Made by a program: the position numbers and the translations under genes. From Flavobacteriaceae bacterium HL-DH10 (GTDB taxonomy: Bacteria; Bacteroidota; Bacteroidia; Flavobacteriales; Flavobacteriaceae): a stretch of 64,000 bases of DNA. Positions 9,426 to 18,630 of this stretch are shown here, in pieces; the stretch's first letter is position 1, and every line of letters begins with the position of its first letter. The notes beneath the pieces are model-generated. The model was not told the origin of the DNA. It saw only the letters and a program-made list of their open reading frames with translations, and made no database searches. The stretch lies in the NCBI GenBank assembly GCA_031826515.1, contig CP134536.1, positions 1,376,001 through 1,440,000 of the forward strand, in the 5' to 3' direction.

Positions 9426-11776
9426 TATCTAACAACCATTAGTTTTAAAACCTTGGTTTCAAACGTATCTAAATCAGATAACATAACTAAATACACTCCT
9501 GAAGCTACGACATTATTAGCAAGATTTTTACCATTCCAAAATGCTGTCCCTCCATCTATTTCAAGATTATAACCTCGGTATCTCTGGTTTATTCTAGATT
9601 GTGCTTCAGCCACTAAATTACCTTCAATATCAGTAATTTTAATATTTACATTTTCTGAAATATCTTTAATTTTTACTTTTTCTTCAACAATATTAAAAGT
9701 AGGTCTCACAGGATTAGGATATGCATAAGCTTCTTGCAAATCTTCAAAAGTACTTGAACCACCAGCGCTAAAAGAAACCAATCCACGACTCGTAGCTATA
9801 TAAACGATTCCATTCGTACTATCTATAGACACATCTTTTATTTCATTTGAAGGCAAAGGAGAATTATCCTTAGTAAAATGAAATATGGTTTTTTGTCCAT
9901 CTGATGAAAAATAAAATATGCCCGAATCTGCTGTAGCGATCCATTTATTATTAGAACCATCTACCTCTATATCTGTAATAAATTGTTCAAAAAGTAACTC
10001 TTTAGCAATACCGTCTTCTTCTATAATAATTTCATCGACTTCTACATTATTATCTTCAAAAAAATTAGACGTATTATATAATACACGTAACCCTTTAAAA
10101 GTACCTATCCATAACTGATTTCTTTTATCTAATGCCAATGCCGTTACAAACTTGCTAGGCATATTTTCATCTTCTTTATAAATATCTTTTATCAATACTT
10201 TTCCTCGCGTTTCATTAAATCCAATGACCCCAAATTTATAACTTGCTAACCACTTTGTTTCATCACTACCAATAACAAGGTCTCCAAAACCTAAATTACT
10301 CCCATATTCTTCAGGTATAACACTTGTAAAACTATATGAATTCCATTGGTTATTATTTGGATTAAAAGATTTTAAAGGCTTATTAATAAGACTTGTAACG
10401 GTCCATAATAATCCGTTTCTATCAAATGCTGAAGCACCGACCCTAACATCTATATAATTGGGATTGTCAGGCAAATTTAATGATTCTAGACCACTATTCG
10501 TTTCATTGTACAATAACGTAGGAACATCTTCATTTATCTCTAATAAACCACTAAAAAAAGAGCTTATATATACTTGACTCGTATTCAATGGATTTATAGC
10601 TATTTTATTTAAACATTTTGCTTCTAAAACGTCACTATATGGGTTATTTATCCAAACATCATCTTTTAAGTGACTAAAACCTCTACTATTTAATGGGTAA
10701 GGATTATAATACAAATTATACTCACCAAAAGTCACCCACAACCCATCTGGTTCTGCTTCAATAGAAAAAGGAACATTTAACAAAGGCCCTTCGGGATGAA
10801 TTTCTTCATAAGAAACAGGACTTGAAATTAGTGTTTTTAATACTCCAAAATCTTTAGTACCTATATAAATATATTCTGAATCTATTGATGCTGTATTAAA
10901 CTGTGTATTAAAAGTAGAAGTATCTACTAATGCTTGAGAAAGCAAATTGAAACTGGCATCATAAATAAAAATAGTGTTCTTAGTTGTAACGATTAAATTA
11001 TCATTGACAGATTGTAATTCAACAGGCGCTTCAGAATATAAAAACAATTCCGTTAAAGCATCATTTACAACTTCATAAATCCTTTTATTAGTTCTTACTG
11101 CATACAACTTATTTGCTGAGGCTTCAATAGCTAAAAAATCTCCAGATGTAACAGTTTGCCAATTTTGATAGTCTATTAAATTAGGATTTGAAATTAATGC
11201 CTTTCTTAAACCATTACCACCCATACAAGCCGCATAAATATTTCCATTATGAATAGCTGTTTGATTCACTTGTATTTGAGATCCACCATTGCCGATAAAA
11301 TAAGTGTCTCCAAACTCTAAACGTTCTAAATTAAAAACCGAAATTCCATAATTTGTAGATACATATACTACATTTTCGTAGGCATTAAAATGATTTATTC
11401 TTTTATCTGTTCCTACTATAGTCGGCTTATTAATAATATCAACTAAGGTTAAAATATTATCGTCATTATCAAAAGCTATTTCTATAAGTCCGTTTTCATA
11501 ACCAATAATTAGTAACTCATATACCTCACTGTAATATATAGTAGAAATAGTTTCACCAGACAAACCATTAATAGTTGTGAGTTCTTCAATGTTATTTGTT
11601 TGTATATCTAAACTAAAAATAGCATTTTCTGAAGCAGCATATATCTTATTATTTCCTTTTACAACATCTTTAATGTTATAATACGAAAAATATCCTTCCC
11701 AAAGTGTCGAAAAATCTTGAGCAAATTGTGATAATGGAAATAAAAAAATAAAAAAAATAAATAGTCTTTTAAACAT
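9425..11776 (-). CDS. porZ: PorZ-like type IX secretion surface protein (two beta-propellers)
   Basis: In Porphyromonas PorZ is part of the T9SS attachment machinery, delivering anionic lipopolysaccharide to the sortase. This 783-aa protein has a signal peptide (ending SQFAQ) followed by WEGYFSYYNIKDV. About 15 propeller blades follow in two groups (about 30-330 and 340-660), including WIGTFKGLRVLYN and WIATADSGIFYFS blades. It ends in a T9SS-type C-terminal domain (last ~90 residues, starting AYPNPVRPTFN). Size, domain order and linkage to recO all match PorZ. The alternative is a generic two-component regulator propeller protein. Confidence 0.75.
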   Translation of the reverse strand: MFKRLFIFFIFLFPLSQFAQDFSTLWEGYFSYYNIKDVVKGNNKIYAASENAIFSLDIQTNNIEELTTINGLSGETISTIYYSEVYELLIIGYENGLIEIAFDNDDNILTLVDIINKPTIVGTDKRINHFNAYENVVYVSTNYGISVFNLERLEFGDTYFIGNGGSQIQVNQTAIHNGNIYAACMGGNGLRKALISNPNLIDYQNWQTVTSGDFLAIEASANKLYAVRTNKRIYEVVNDALTELFLYSEAPVELQSVNDNLIVTTKNTIFIYDASFNLLSQALVDTSTFNTQFNTASIDSEYIYIGTKDFGVLKTLISSPVSYEEIHPEGPLLNVPFSIEAEPDGLWVTFGEYNLYYNPYPLNSRGFSHLKDDVWINNPYSDVLEAKCLNKIAINPLNTSQVYISSFFSGLLEINEDVPTLLYNETNSGLESLNLPDNPNYIDVRVGASAFDRNGLLWTVTSLINKPLKSFNPNNNQWNSYSFTSVIPEEYGSNLGFGDLVIGSDETKWLASYKFGVIGFNETRGKVLIKDIYKEDENMPSKFVTALALDKRNQLWIGTFKGLRVLYNTSNFFEDNNVEVDEIIIEEDGIAKELLFEQFITDIEVDGSNNKWIATADSGIFYFSSDGQKTIFHFTKDNSPLPSNEIKDVSIDSTNGIVYIATSRGLVSFSAGGSSTFEDLQEAYAYPNPVRPTFNIVEEKVKIKDISENVNIKITDIEGNLVAEAQSRINQRYRGYNLEIDGGTAFWNGKNLANNVVASGVYLVMLSDLDTFETKVLKLMVVR

Positions 11777-11845
11777 AAATGATTTTAATATTCAAATATA
11801 TTTATATCTAACGAGTTTTACTTCAAAATAATATATTTTAAAGCA

Positions 11846-11875
11846 AAAAGCATCCTAATAAACTAGAATGCTTTT
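11846..11875 (-). terminator. Terminator downstream of gdhA
   Basis: An 8-bp stem (aaaagcat / atgctttt), extended by a wobble and three more pairs (cta/tag), is followed on the minus strand by a T-run. It lies 22 bases after the gdhA stop codon. Confidence 0.85.
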
Positions 11876-11897
11876 AATTTTAATTAATCTTATATCT

Positions 11898-13241
11898 CTA
11901 TACAACACCTTGAGCTAACATAGCATCAGCTACTTTTACAAAACCAGCAATATTAGCACCTTTTACATAATCGATATAACCATCGTCATCTTTTCCATAT
12001 TCAATACACGATTTATGGATGTCTGACATGATATCTTTTAATTTATTATCGACTTCTTCTCTAGTCCATTTAAATCGTAATGAATTCTGTGTCATTTCTA
12101 AACCAGATGTTGCTACGCCACCAGCATTTGAAGCTTTTCCAGGAGCAAATAATATTTTTGCTTTATGAAATACAGCGATAGCTTCTTTAGTTGAAGGCAT
12201 ATTTGCTCCCTCACTTACACAAATACAACCATTTTTTAAAAGTGTTTTAGCATCATTTTCATTAAGTTCATTTTGCGTTGCACATGGTAAAGCTACATCA
12301 CATTTTACACTCCAAGGGGTTTCTCCTTTTACAAATATAGCATTTGGATACAATTCTAAATACTTACTTATTCGTCCGCGTTTTACATTTTTCAACTCCA
12401 TAACAAAAGCTAACTTTTCTGCATCTATACCTGCTTCATCATAAATATATCCCGAAGAGTCTGACAATGTTAAAACTTTACCTCCTAACTGTATTGTTTT
12501 TTCTGCTGCATATTGTGCTACATTCCCCGAACCAGATATAACAACATTTTTACCTTTAATATCGTTATTTTTAGTTTCAAGCATTTTTTGTGCAAAGTAT
12601 ACATTGCCATAACCTGTAGCTTCTGGTCTAATTAATGATCCGCCCCAAGACATACCTTTTCCTGTTAAAACACCAGTAAAACCATTACTTATCTTTTTAT
12701 ACATACCAAAAAGATATCCTATTTCTCTTGCTCCTACACCAATATCTCCTGCTGGTACATCTGTATTATGCCCTATATGTCTAAATAACTCTCCCATAAA
12801 TGCATGACAAAATCTCATAATCTCACCATCACTTTTTCCTTTAGGATCAAAATCACTACCTCCTTTACCACCTCCCATAGGTAAAGTTGTAAGACTATTT
12901 TTAAACACTTGCTCAAATGCTAAAAACTTTAAAATACTCATGTTTACAGTAGGATGAAAACGCAAACCGCCCTTGTAAGGTCCTATAGCTGAATTCATTT
13001 GAATCCTATACCCTCTATTCACTTGTATTTCACCCGAATCATCAACCCAACAAACCCTAAATGTAATAACACGCTCTGGCTCAACCATTCTCAATAGAAT
13101 GTTTTTACCATGATAAATGTCATTTTGAACTATATAAGGAATAACTGTCTCAGCAACTTCCTCTACAGCTTGTAAAAACTCTGGTTCTTGACCATTACGT
13201 TCTTTTACAAGATCTAAAAACGAATCAATTATGTTTTTCAT
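11898..13241 (-). CDS. gdhA: NADP-type glutamate dehydrogenase
   Basis: It interconverts 2-oxoglutarate plus ammonia and glutamate, the main low-affinity route of ammonia assimilation. At 447 aa it matches the hexameric class I (E. coli GdhA-like) enzymes. The substrate region has GPYKGGLRFHP, then the lysine-bearing LPMGGGKGGSDFDP and PAGDIGVGAREIG. The dinucleotide domain has VVISGSGNVAQYAAEK, a GSGNVA Rossmann turn with the Ala/Ser pattern common in NADPH users. It is transcribed alone, with its own promoter (13289-13296) and terminator. Confidence 0.96.
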   Translation of the reverse strand: MKNIIDSFLDLVKERNGQEPEFLQAVEEVAETVIPYIVQNDIYHGKNILLRMVEPERVITFRVCWVDDSGEIQVNRGYRIQMNSAIGPYKGGLRFHPTVNMSILKFLAFEQVFKNSLTTLPMGGGKGGSDFDPKGKSDGEIMRFCHAFMGELFRHIGHNTDVPAGDIGVGAREIGYLFGMYKKISNGFTGVLTGKGMSWGGSLIRPEATGYGNVYFAQKMLETKNNDIKGKNVVISGSGNVAQYAAEKTIQLGGKVLTLSDSSGYIYDEAGIDAEKLAFVMELKNVKRGRISKYLELYPNAIFVKGETPWSVKCDVALPCATQNELNENDAKTLLKNGCICVSEGANMPSTKEAIAVFHKAKILFAPGKASNAGGVATSGLEMTQNSLRFKWTREEVDNKLKDIMSDIHKSCIEYGKDDDGYIDYVKGANIAGFVKVADAMLAQGVV

Positions 13242-13288
13242 TTAATCTTATTTGTATTAATAATATATTAAAAATGTAATTTATAGAC

Positions 13289-13296
13289 ACAAATAT
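13289..13296 (-). promoter_or_regulatory. Putative gdhA promoter, -7 box
   Basis: On the minus strand this reads TATATTTG, an exact match to the Bacteroidota TAnnTTTG element, 48 bases before the gdhA ATG. No clear TTTG -33 box is visible at the usual spacing, so the call is moderate. Confidence 0.5.
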
Positions 13297-13377
13297 ACGA
13301 TATCTTTAAAAATTACATTCTTTTTTTTTGATATTCGCAATAAAATTTCTCAAACTCTTTAGGTAAATTTACAAGCA

Positions 13378-13408
13378 TTTGTTTGTTAATCGACTTTTTA
13401 TATATTTG
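13378..13408 (+). promoter_or_regulatory. Promoter of the 13443 gene (TTTG - 19 - TATATTTG)
   Basis: A TTTG -33 box (13378-13381), a 19-base spacer and TATATTTG (13401-13408) match the Bacteroidota sigma-A consensus exactly. The ATG follows 34 bases later. Confidence 0.75.
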
Positions 13409-13442
13409 TTAGTATTTGTGCCTCAATAAACAAAACCTTATT

Positions 13443-14273
13443 ATGCTTAAATTGAAACATTTAGCTTTATCTTTTTGCATACTTATTATCTCTCAAGCTG
13501 TAAATGCTCAATTAGGTTTTTCTCATGAAATAGGGGTTATTGCTGGACCTGTACAGTTTCGTTCAGATTTTGGAAGTCGTAATGAAGCTGCAACCAACTT
13601 TGGTAATTCGGGATATGGAGTTGGAATTATTCATTATATTAATTTTGCTTACAGAGCAGATTGTAATTGTTATACGACCGACACCTACTTTAATGACCAC
13701 TTTAAATTACGAAACGAAATATCATACAACAGAACAAACCTTGATCATCATGGTTTTTGGGTGTTACCAGATAAAATTAGCGTACAAGCAGATCAACTTC
13801 GAGCTCATGAGGGAGTTGCTAGTAACTTTGATATTGGTACGCAAATAGAGTTTTTTCCATTAAGTATTCGCTCCTTTCAAGCATTTGCCTATAAAATTGC
13901 TCCTTTTATAAGTTTGGGTATTCATCATACTTCTTTTAGTCCTCAAGCAAGTACAACTTTTAATAACCCAAACCCTAACGCTTATGGAGATGTATTTGAT
14001 TCATCAAACATTTATAGTTATTGGTTTAATAATTATACTCCAGGGGTCGATCCATATCCAATTGATGTTAATGGAGGAAGTACCTGGTCTACAGTTGCAA
14101 GTGTTGGTTTTCGTTATAAGCTTACTGTACTAACTGATCTAATGTTAGATTTAAGATGGCAATATTATTATAGTGACTGGATTGATGGACTAGATCACAA
14201 TTGGAGAAATTATGATAGAAAAAATGATTGGTTGGTCTGGCTTAATGTTGGCTATATCTATTATTTAGATTAA
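13443..14273 (+). CDS. Exported outer-membrane beta-barrel-like protein
   Basis: The 276-aa product starts at the ATG at 13443. An upstream in-frame TTG at 13416 would lie almost on the promoter and is rejected. Residues 1-23 form a signal peptide (ending AVNAQ). The mature part begins GFSHEIGVIAGPVQFRSDFG and alternates amphipathic strands, with Tyr- and Trp-rich stretches near the end and a terminal VWLNVGYIYYLD strand. This looks like the Flavobacteriia THC0290_0291-type family of uncharacterised proteins. It is a single-gene unit with its own promoter. Confidence 0.65.
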   Translation: MLKLKHLALSFCILIISQAVNAQLGFSHEIGVIAGPVQFRSDFGSRNEAATNFGNSGYGVGIIHYINFAYRADCNCYTTDTYFNDHFKLRNEISYNRTNLDHHGFWVLPDKISVQADQLRAHEGVASNFDIGTQIEFFPLSIRSFQAFAYKIAPFISLGIHHTSFSPQASTTFNNPNPNAYGDVFDSSNIYSYWFNNYTPGVDPYPIDVNGGSTWSTVASVGFRYKLTVLTDLMLDLRWQYYYSDWIDGLDHNWRNYDRKNDWLVWLNVGYIYYLD

Positions 14274-14400
14274 TTTATCCCTTTAGCCTCATTATCCTGC
14301 TTTTTTCTCTTCTTGACACAAATATTAACAAATTCAACTCGTTTTATTTCGGTGTATTCAGATGCAATAATTACCTTTAAGATTAGTTAATAAAATTACT

Positions 14401-15123
14401 ATGATTAATAAAAATTTCCTTTTTGCTTTTTGCTGTTTACTCTTTCTTTTAAATTGTAAAGAAGCTATAAAAACAACATTTTCAGACGTAACCATTTCAA
14501 CAAAAAACAATGACATTGTTGCTATTAATATTCCTCAGGCTTACGGTAATGAAACGATTATTACTAATATAAATTCTGAAATAAACAAAGCAGTTGCAAC
14601 TGCTTTACATATTGGAGAAGCCGATAGTATTCCATCCATTTCAACTGAAGAAAGTATTATTTCCTTTAACAAAGAATATCAGTCATTTAAAACCAACTTC
14701 CCTGAAAGTACTCAAATATGGGAAGCCCAAATAGATGGCGAAATACTACACCAATCGCCTGAAATTATATGTATAGCTATAACCACGTATATAAATACGG
14801 GTGGTGCTCATGGTAATTTAAATATCTCTTTTTTGAATTTTAATAGTGAAACAGGACATCTAATTCCAAATGAAAATCTATTTAAAAATATGGATACTTT
14901 CAAAAAAATAGCAAAAACTTATTTTAATGAAACTATTAAAGATAACGATTATTTATTTGATTCTGAAAGCTTTGAATTACCCCAAAACATAGCCTATAAC
15001 GAAGATGGTATTGTTTTGCTTTATAACACCTATGAAATTGCGCCTTACGCGTCAGGTATTATAGAATTTACTATCCCTTTCGAAAATATAAGCGATATTT
15101 TAGTTTTTAACGGCTCTTATTAA
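14401..15123 (+). CDS. Lipoprotein with DUF4163/DUF3298 domains
   Basis: This 240-aa lipoprotein has a lipobox ending FLLNC with the acylated cysteine at residue 19. The N-terminal half (about 30-110) matches DUF4163 in layout. The C-terminal half has the DUF3298 signature around INTGGAHGNLNISFLNFN (about 137-154) and the PYASGIIEFTIPF end. Related domains occur in Bacillus RsiV and PdaC, which sense or modify peptidoglycan, but no catalytic residues can be assigned here. Its 3' end overlaps the convergent DinB gene by 24 bases. Confidence 0.75.
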   Translation: MINKNFLFAFCCLLFLLNCKEAIKTTFSDVTISTKNNDIVAINIPQAYGNETIITNINSEINKAVATALHIGEADSIPSISTEESIISFNKEYQSFKTNFPESTQIWEAQIDGEILHQSPEIICIAITTYINTGGAHGNLNISFLNFNSETGHLIPNENLFKNMDTFKKIAKTYFNETIKDNDYLFDSESFELPQNIAYNEDGIVLLYNTYEIAPYASGIIEFTIPFENISDILVFNGSY

Positions 15124-15564
15124 AGCTAAAACATAGCCCAAATGCATACCTTCATGAAACAATATAAATTGCAAAGCATCATCAATATTTTTTAATGTAT
15201 TGCCTGTTGTAGAAACGGTATACTCTTGGTAATTTTTAAAAACACCACTTTTGTAATCATCTACTAATTGTTCAACAGAGCTAAATAATAATGCTTTAAT
15301 TTCATCAACTTCTGCCTGAGAAACAAATGCTTCTGGCTTAGAATCTTTTCTATATTTATTTATTAAATCATCACTTACAGCCATTGGCAATCCTGATAAT
15401 TTATAGGCTAATAACTGTTGTGTCACTACTATATGTCCAATATTCCAAATGATATTATTATTAAACCCTTCAGGAATTTTATTTAAATCTTCTAAAGAAT
15501 TATTTTCAAGATATTTCTTTGAAAAAACGCGAATGTTAGATAATACGTCGAAAGTAAATTGCAT
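15100..15564 (-). CDS. DinB-family metal-dependent four-helix protein
   Basis: The 154-aa protein has the DinB/YfiT fold pattern with the metal-binding histidine triad: H44 in WNIGHIVVTQQ, and H137 and H141 in FHEGMHLGYV. DinB-like enzymes often use low-molecular-weight thiols in detoxification or thiol transfer; the substrate is unknown. Its coding end runs 24 bases into the end of the convergent lipoprotein gene, so the two mRNAs are antisense at their tails. Confidence 0.85.
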   Translation of the reverse strand: MQFTFDVLSNIRVFSKKYLENNSLEDLNKIPEGFNNNIIWNIGHIVVTQQLLAYKLSGLPMAVSDDLINKYRKDSKPEAFVSQAEVDEIKALLFSSVEQLVDDYKSGVFKNYQEYTVSTTGNTLKNIDDALQFILFHEGMHLGYVLALIRAVKN

Positions 15565-15762
15565 GTTTTTAAATTTTTGATAAATATACTTTTAAATGTA
15601 ATAATTCTTTTTATTTTGTTGTAAAATTATAAAGATTTACATCTGCTAGGAAATGACAAAATGTAATTAATTATGAAACATTCATAACTAATTTTTCGAT
15701 ACCAAAGGAAATGATTAAATGAATGTTACATGTAATCGATAAAAAACAATAAATATAAACAC

Positions 15763-16122
15763 ATGAAAAAAGTATACTACCTAAAAACATGTAGCACTTG
15801 TAATAGAATTTTAAAGGAATTAAATCTTTCTTCCGACTATATTTTACAAGATATAAAAACTGAAAGCATCACTGTTAAACAATTAGAACACATGGAAAGT
15901 CTTGCTGGTAGTTATGAAGCTCTTTTTAGTAAACGCTCTAAACTTTATAAAGAAATGGACTTAAAAAACCAAGAACTTAGTGAGCGTGATTTTAAACATT
16001 ACATTTTAGAGCATTATACTTTTTTAAGTCGTCCAGTTATTTTAGTTGATGATACAATTTTCATTGGAAATTCTAAAAAGGTTGTTGAAGCAGCTAAACA
16101 GCATATTGATTCTATAAGCTAA
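15763..16122 (+). CDS. ArsC/Spx-like thioredoxin-fold protein
   Basis: This 119-aa protein has the ArsC/Spx/YffB fold. A CSTC redox pair sits at residues 10-13, right after the first strand (KVYYLKTCSTC), and a cis-proline strand follows at FLSRPVILVDDTIFIG. True arsenate reductases keep C-x5-R and other arginines that are not evident, so a glutaredoxin-like or thiol reductase role fits better. No arsenic genes are adjacent. A hairpin with a T-run follows at 16181-16201. Confidence 0.7.
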   Translation: MKKVYYLKTCSTCNRILKELNLSSDYILQDIKTESITVKQLEHMESLAGSYEALFSKRSKLYKEMDLKNQELSERDFKHYILEHYTFLSRPVILVDDTIFIGNSKKVVEAAKQHIDSIS

Positions 16123-16180
16123 TAACTATTTTTTTATTAAACATATTCCTGTACCATATAATGATTAGATAAAAACATTC

Positions 16181-16201
16181 AAAGCAACCGATTGCTTTTT
16201 T
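16181..16201 (+). terminator. Terminator (also resembles the LacI-type operator)
   Basis: A 7-bp stem (aaagcaa / ttgcttt) with a 4-base loop and a T-run lies 58 bases after the ArsC-like gene. Its core, gcaaccgattgc at 16184-16195, is nearly identical to the operator motif of the xylan locus. The T-run and position favour a terminator. Confidence 0.6.
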
Positions 16202-16317
16202 TAGGGGTTTATTTTATATTTTTGCTAATAAGCATTAATTTCCATCTGTATTCCTTCAAATAAAAGAATACCTTACTAAAAACACAAAACAATTAGTAAC
16301 CAGTTAAAAAAATCATT

Positions 16318-18114
16318 TTGAAAAAGAAGACTGCATTTAAAATTATTAGCATTTCACTTCCTTTTTTATTGATATTATTTATAGAACTAATATTAAGAGC
16401 AAGCGGATATGGTGAAAACTACCAGCTTTTCAAAACACTAAAAGTTAAAGATAGACCAGAATACTTAGTAATGAATTCTGATGTGTCTAAAAAATATTTC
16501 AAGAACGAAGGTTTTAAATCTGATAATCAATCCGACTTATTTCTTAAAACGAAAACAGATAGTACATTTAGAATTTTTGTGCAAGGAGCTTCTACTGTTG
16601 TAGGCTTTCCTTTTTATCATGGCGGCTCATTTCCACGTATGTTGAAGCATAGATTATCTCAAACGTTTCCAAATAAAAATATTGAAATAATAAATACAGG
16701 TATAACTGCTGTTAACTCTTATACTTTAGTAGATTTAACTAATGAAATCATAGAACAAAAACCAGATTTAGTACTCATTTATGCAGGACATAATGAATAT
16801 TATGGAGCATTAGGAGTGGGATCATCTAGTTCTATTGGTAGCCACCCAATAATCGTTAGATCCTATCTTTTTCTTAAAAAATTCCGCTTTTTTCAACTAC
16901 TAGACAATAGCTATTCTAAAATATTTAGTCATTCTAAAAACACACCTAAAATTGGTGAAACTAATTTAATGGAGGTCATGGCAAGAGAACAGCGCATACC
17001 TTATAATTCGGAAGTTTATCAAGCAGGAATAAATCAATTTAAAGATAACTTGGAAAAAATATTAAATAAATACAAAAAAAATAATATTCCTGTTATTTTA
17101 TCTACCATAGTATCCAACGAAAAAGATATAAAACCATTTAAAAGTGATAGTATAAATAACAAAAAAATGTTTTTAAAAAATTTAAAAACAAACAATATTG
17201 AAGCAAATAAAGTAGCACAGAATAACGCATTAGCAGCCTATAAACTAGGCACATATTATGTTAAAAAAAATCAAGATTCAGCTAAAAAATACTTACACTT
17301 AGCTAAAGAACTAGATTATCTTAGATTTCGGGCTCCAGAAAAAATAAATGACGTTATCGTTAATTTAGCTGAAAAGTATAGTTACTCCTTAATAGATATG
17401 AAAGCTACTTTTTTATCTCATTCACCTGATGGCACTATAGGAAATGAGTTGCTCACAGAACACTTACACCCAAATATAGAAGGCTATTTTATTATGGCAG
17501 ATGCTTTTTATAATAAAATAAAAGAATTAGATGTTTTAAAAAACTGGGATAATTACATGACGTATAACGAAGCTTTCCAAGATATACCTACAACAGATAT
17601 TGACTCTATTAAAGGAAAACTTATTATAGCTGATTTGAAAAGGTCTTGGCCTTATGTTATGAATATGTCTGGTAGACTTCCAAGGTCATCTTATTATGCA
17701 ATTACAAACCCAACTTACGAAGAAAAAAAAGCCATGACTATTTATATGAACCAACCGCAGTGGAAAAATGTAATGATTGAAGCTTTTGGCACTTATGAGC
17801 GTACAAAAGCATATAATAAAGCACTTCGTGTTGCGCAATCTTTAATTTTTGAATATCCAGAACAAGCAGATGGATATCTTGAAGCTGGCACAATGTGTTT
17901 AAAAATGGAAGATCCAGAACGCGCTGTTTATTATTTTATTAAATATAATCAGTTAGACAAAACAAGTACATCTGCAAAACAGTTAAGTGAAGTTTACATT
18001 GCATTAAATAAGATAGATTTGGCACAAAAAACTCTTTTAAAAGCACAGAAGCAAGGCATAAATGATGAAGAACTAAATAAGATGCTTAAAGATATAACTG
18101 AAAGAATGAATTAA
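16318..18114 (+). CDS. Membrane-anchored SGNH hydrolase with C-terminal TPR region
   Basis: This 598-aa protein has one N-terminal membrane segment (about 5-25). An SGNH/GDSL-type domain (about 75-400) follows, with block I VQGASTVVG (Ser around 92), block III YAGHNEYYG and block V EHLHPNIEGY (catalytic His). The last ~130 residues are helical with TPR-like repeats. Such proteins are often O-acyl esterases or transferases acting on surface glycans. It converges, with only 3 bases between, on the SxtJ-like/DUF5989/carbamoyltransferase unit, a grouping that suggests a shared role in modifying a surface polymer. The start is TTG at 16318, which keeps the membrane anchor. Confidence 0.78.
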   Translation: MKKKTAFKIISISLPFLLILFIELILRASGYGENYQLFKTLKVKDRPEYLVMNSDVSKKYFKNEGFKSDNQSDLFLKTKTDSTFRIFVQGASTVVGFPFYHGGSFPRMLKHRLSQTFPNKNIEIINTGITAVNSYTLVDLTNEIIEQKPDLVLIYAGHNEYYGALGVGSSSSIGSHPIIVRSYLFLKKFRFFQLLDNSYSKIFSHSKNTPKIGETNLMEVMAREQRIPYNSEVYQAGINQFKDNLEKILNKYKKNNIPVILSTIVSNEKDIKPFKSDSINNKKMFLKNLKTNNIEANKVAQNNALAAYKLGTYYVKKNQDSAKKYLHLAKELDYLRFRAPEKINDVIVNLAEKYSYSLIDMKATFLSHSPDGTIGNELLTEHLHPNIEGYFIMADAFYNKIKELDVLKNWDNYMTYNEAFQDIPTTDIDSIKGKLIIADLKRSWPYVMNMSGRLPRSSYYAITNPTYEEKKAMTIYMNQPQWKNVMIEAFGTYERTKAYNKALRVAQSLIFEYPEQADGYLEAGTMCLKMEDPERAVYYFIKYNQLDKTSTSAKQLSEVYIALNKIDLAQKTLLKAQKQGINDEELNKMLKDITERMN

Positions 18115-18117
18115 AAC

Positions 18118-18477
18118 CTACCATGGATTTTTAATGTCTTTATCGGTATACAAATGATTTCTCTTAATAAAATGAGAATTATTTTCTTCTTTTTTTAGTA
18201 TTTGATTTCTACCAAATAAGCGTTGAAAAAAGGATAGAGGACTCAGAAACACATAAAATATAATGAACATGATTATATAGTTCATTACTACACCAAAATA
18301 AAATGAAAAAGAAAACCAGCCTTTTGCTATTAAAGTTGTTAACCTTCTAGAAATAAGTGCTATAATTAAAAAACTTATAGATAAATAGATAAACCAACTT
18401 ATATCAAACCAAAAACTGGCAATAAGTGATGCTAAGGCTAAAACAATTATAGTTTCAAGTGATTTTTCCCAGTTCAT
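18118..18477 (-). CDS. SxtJ-like small membrane protein
   Basis: The ATG at 18477 overlaps the stop of the upstream 49-aa gene (TAATG). A longer frame reaching 18579 is a by-product of that overlapping gene. The 119-aa product has about three membrane segments (residues 8-50 and 70-95) and an Arg/Lys-rich tail. Size, topology and its place after a carbamoyltransferase and a DUF5989-like gene match the SxtJ family, named from the saxitoxin cluster. Its molecular role is unknown. Confidence 0.7.
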   Translation of the reverse strand: MNWEKSLETIIVLALASLIASFWFDISWFIYLSISFLIIALISRRLTTLIAKGWFSFSFYFGVVMNYIIMFIIFYVFLSPLSFFQRLFGRNQILKKEENNSHFIKRNHLYTDKDIKNPW

Positions 18478-18626
18478 TAAAATAAAGAGTAAATAAACGG
18501 AGCCAATGCAGAACCGTTGGTTAAAAATATTAATATTCCAAAAAGCAAGAATATTATAATTAGTGGTACAAGCCACCATTTTTTTCTTTCCCTAAGAAAA
18601 AGGAAAAAGTCCTTAAAAAATTCCAT
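18477..18626 (-). CDS. DUF5989-family small membrane protein (49 aa)
   Basis: The 49-codon frame begins MEFFKDFFLFLRERKKWWL and continues with one membrane helix (PLIIIFLLFGILIF), then LTNGSALAPFIYSLF. This N-terminal Phe/Arg/Lys-rich stretch, single helix and 'GSALAPFIY' end are the hallmarks of DUF5989 proteins, which accompany NodU-type carbamoyltransferases. The ATG is 4 bases after the carbamoyltransferase stop and the stop overlaps the next ATG, so all three are translationally coupled. The gene is easily missed because of its size. Confidence 0.8.
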   Translation of the reverse strand: MEFFKDFFLFLRERKKWWLVPLIIIFLLFGILIFLTNGSALAPFIYSLF

Positions 18627-18630
18627 CTAT

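Noticed and set aside
15763-16122. Arsenate reductase
   Set aside because: The fold fits, but the arginines and C-x5-R pattern of ArsC are not evident and no ars genes are nearby.
18118-18579. SxtJ-like frame starting at 18579
   Set aside because: Its first 34 codons are the 49-aa DUF5989-like gene read in another frame; the ATG at 18477 is the coupled start.
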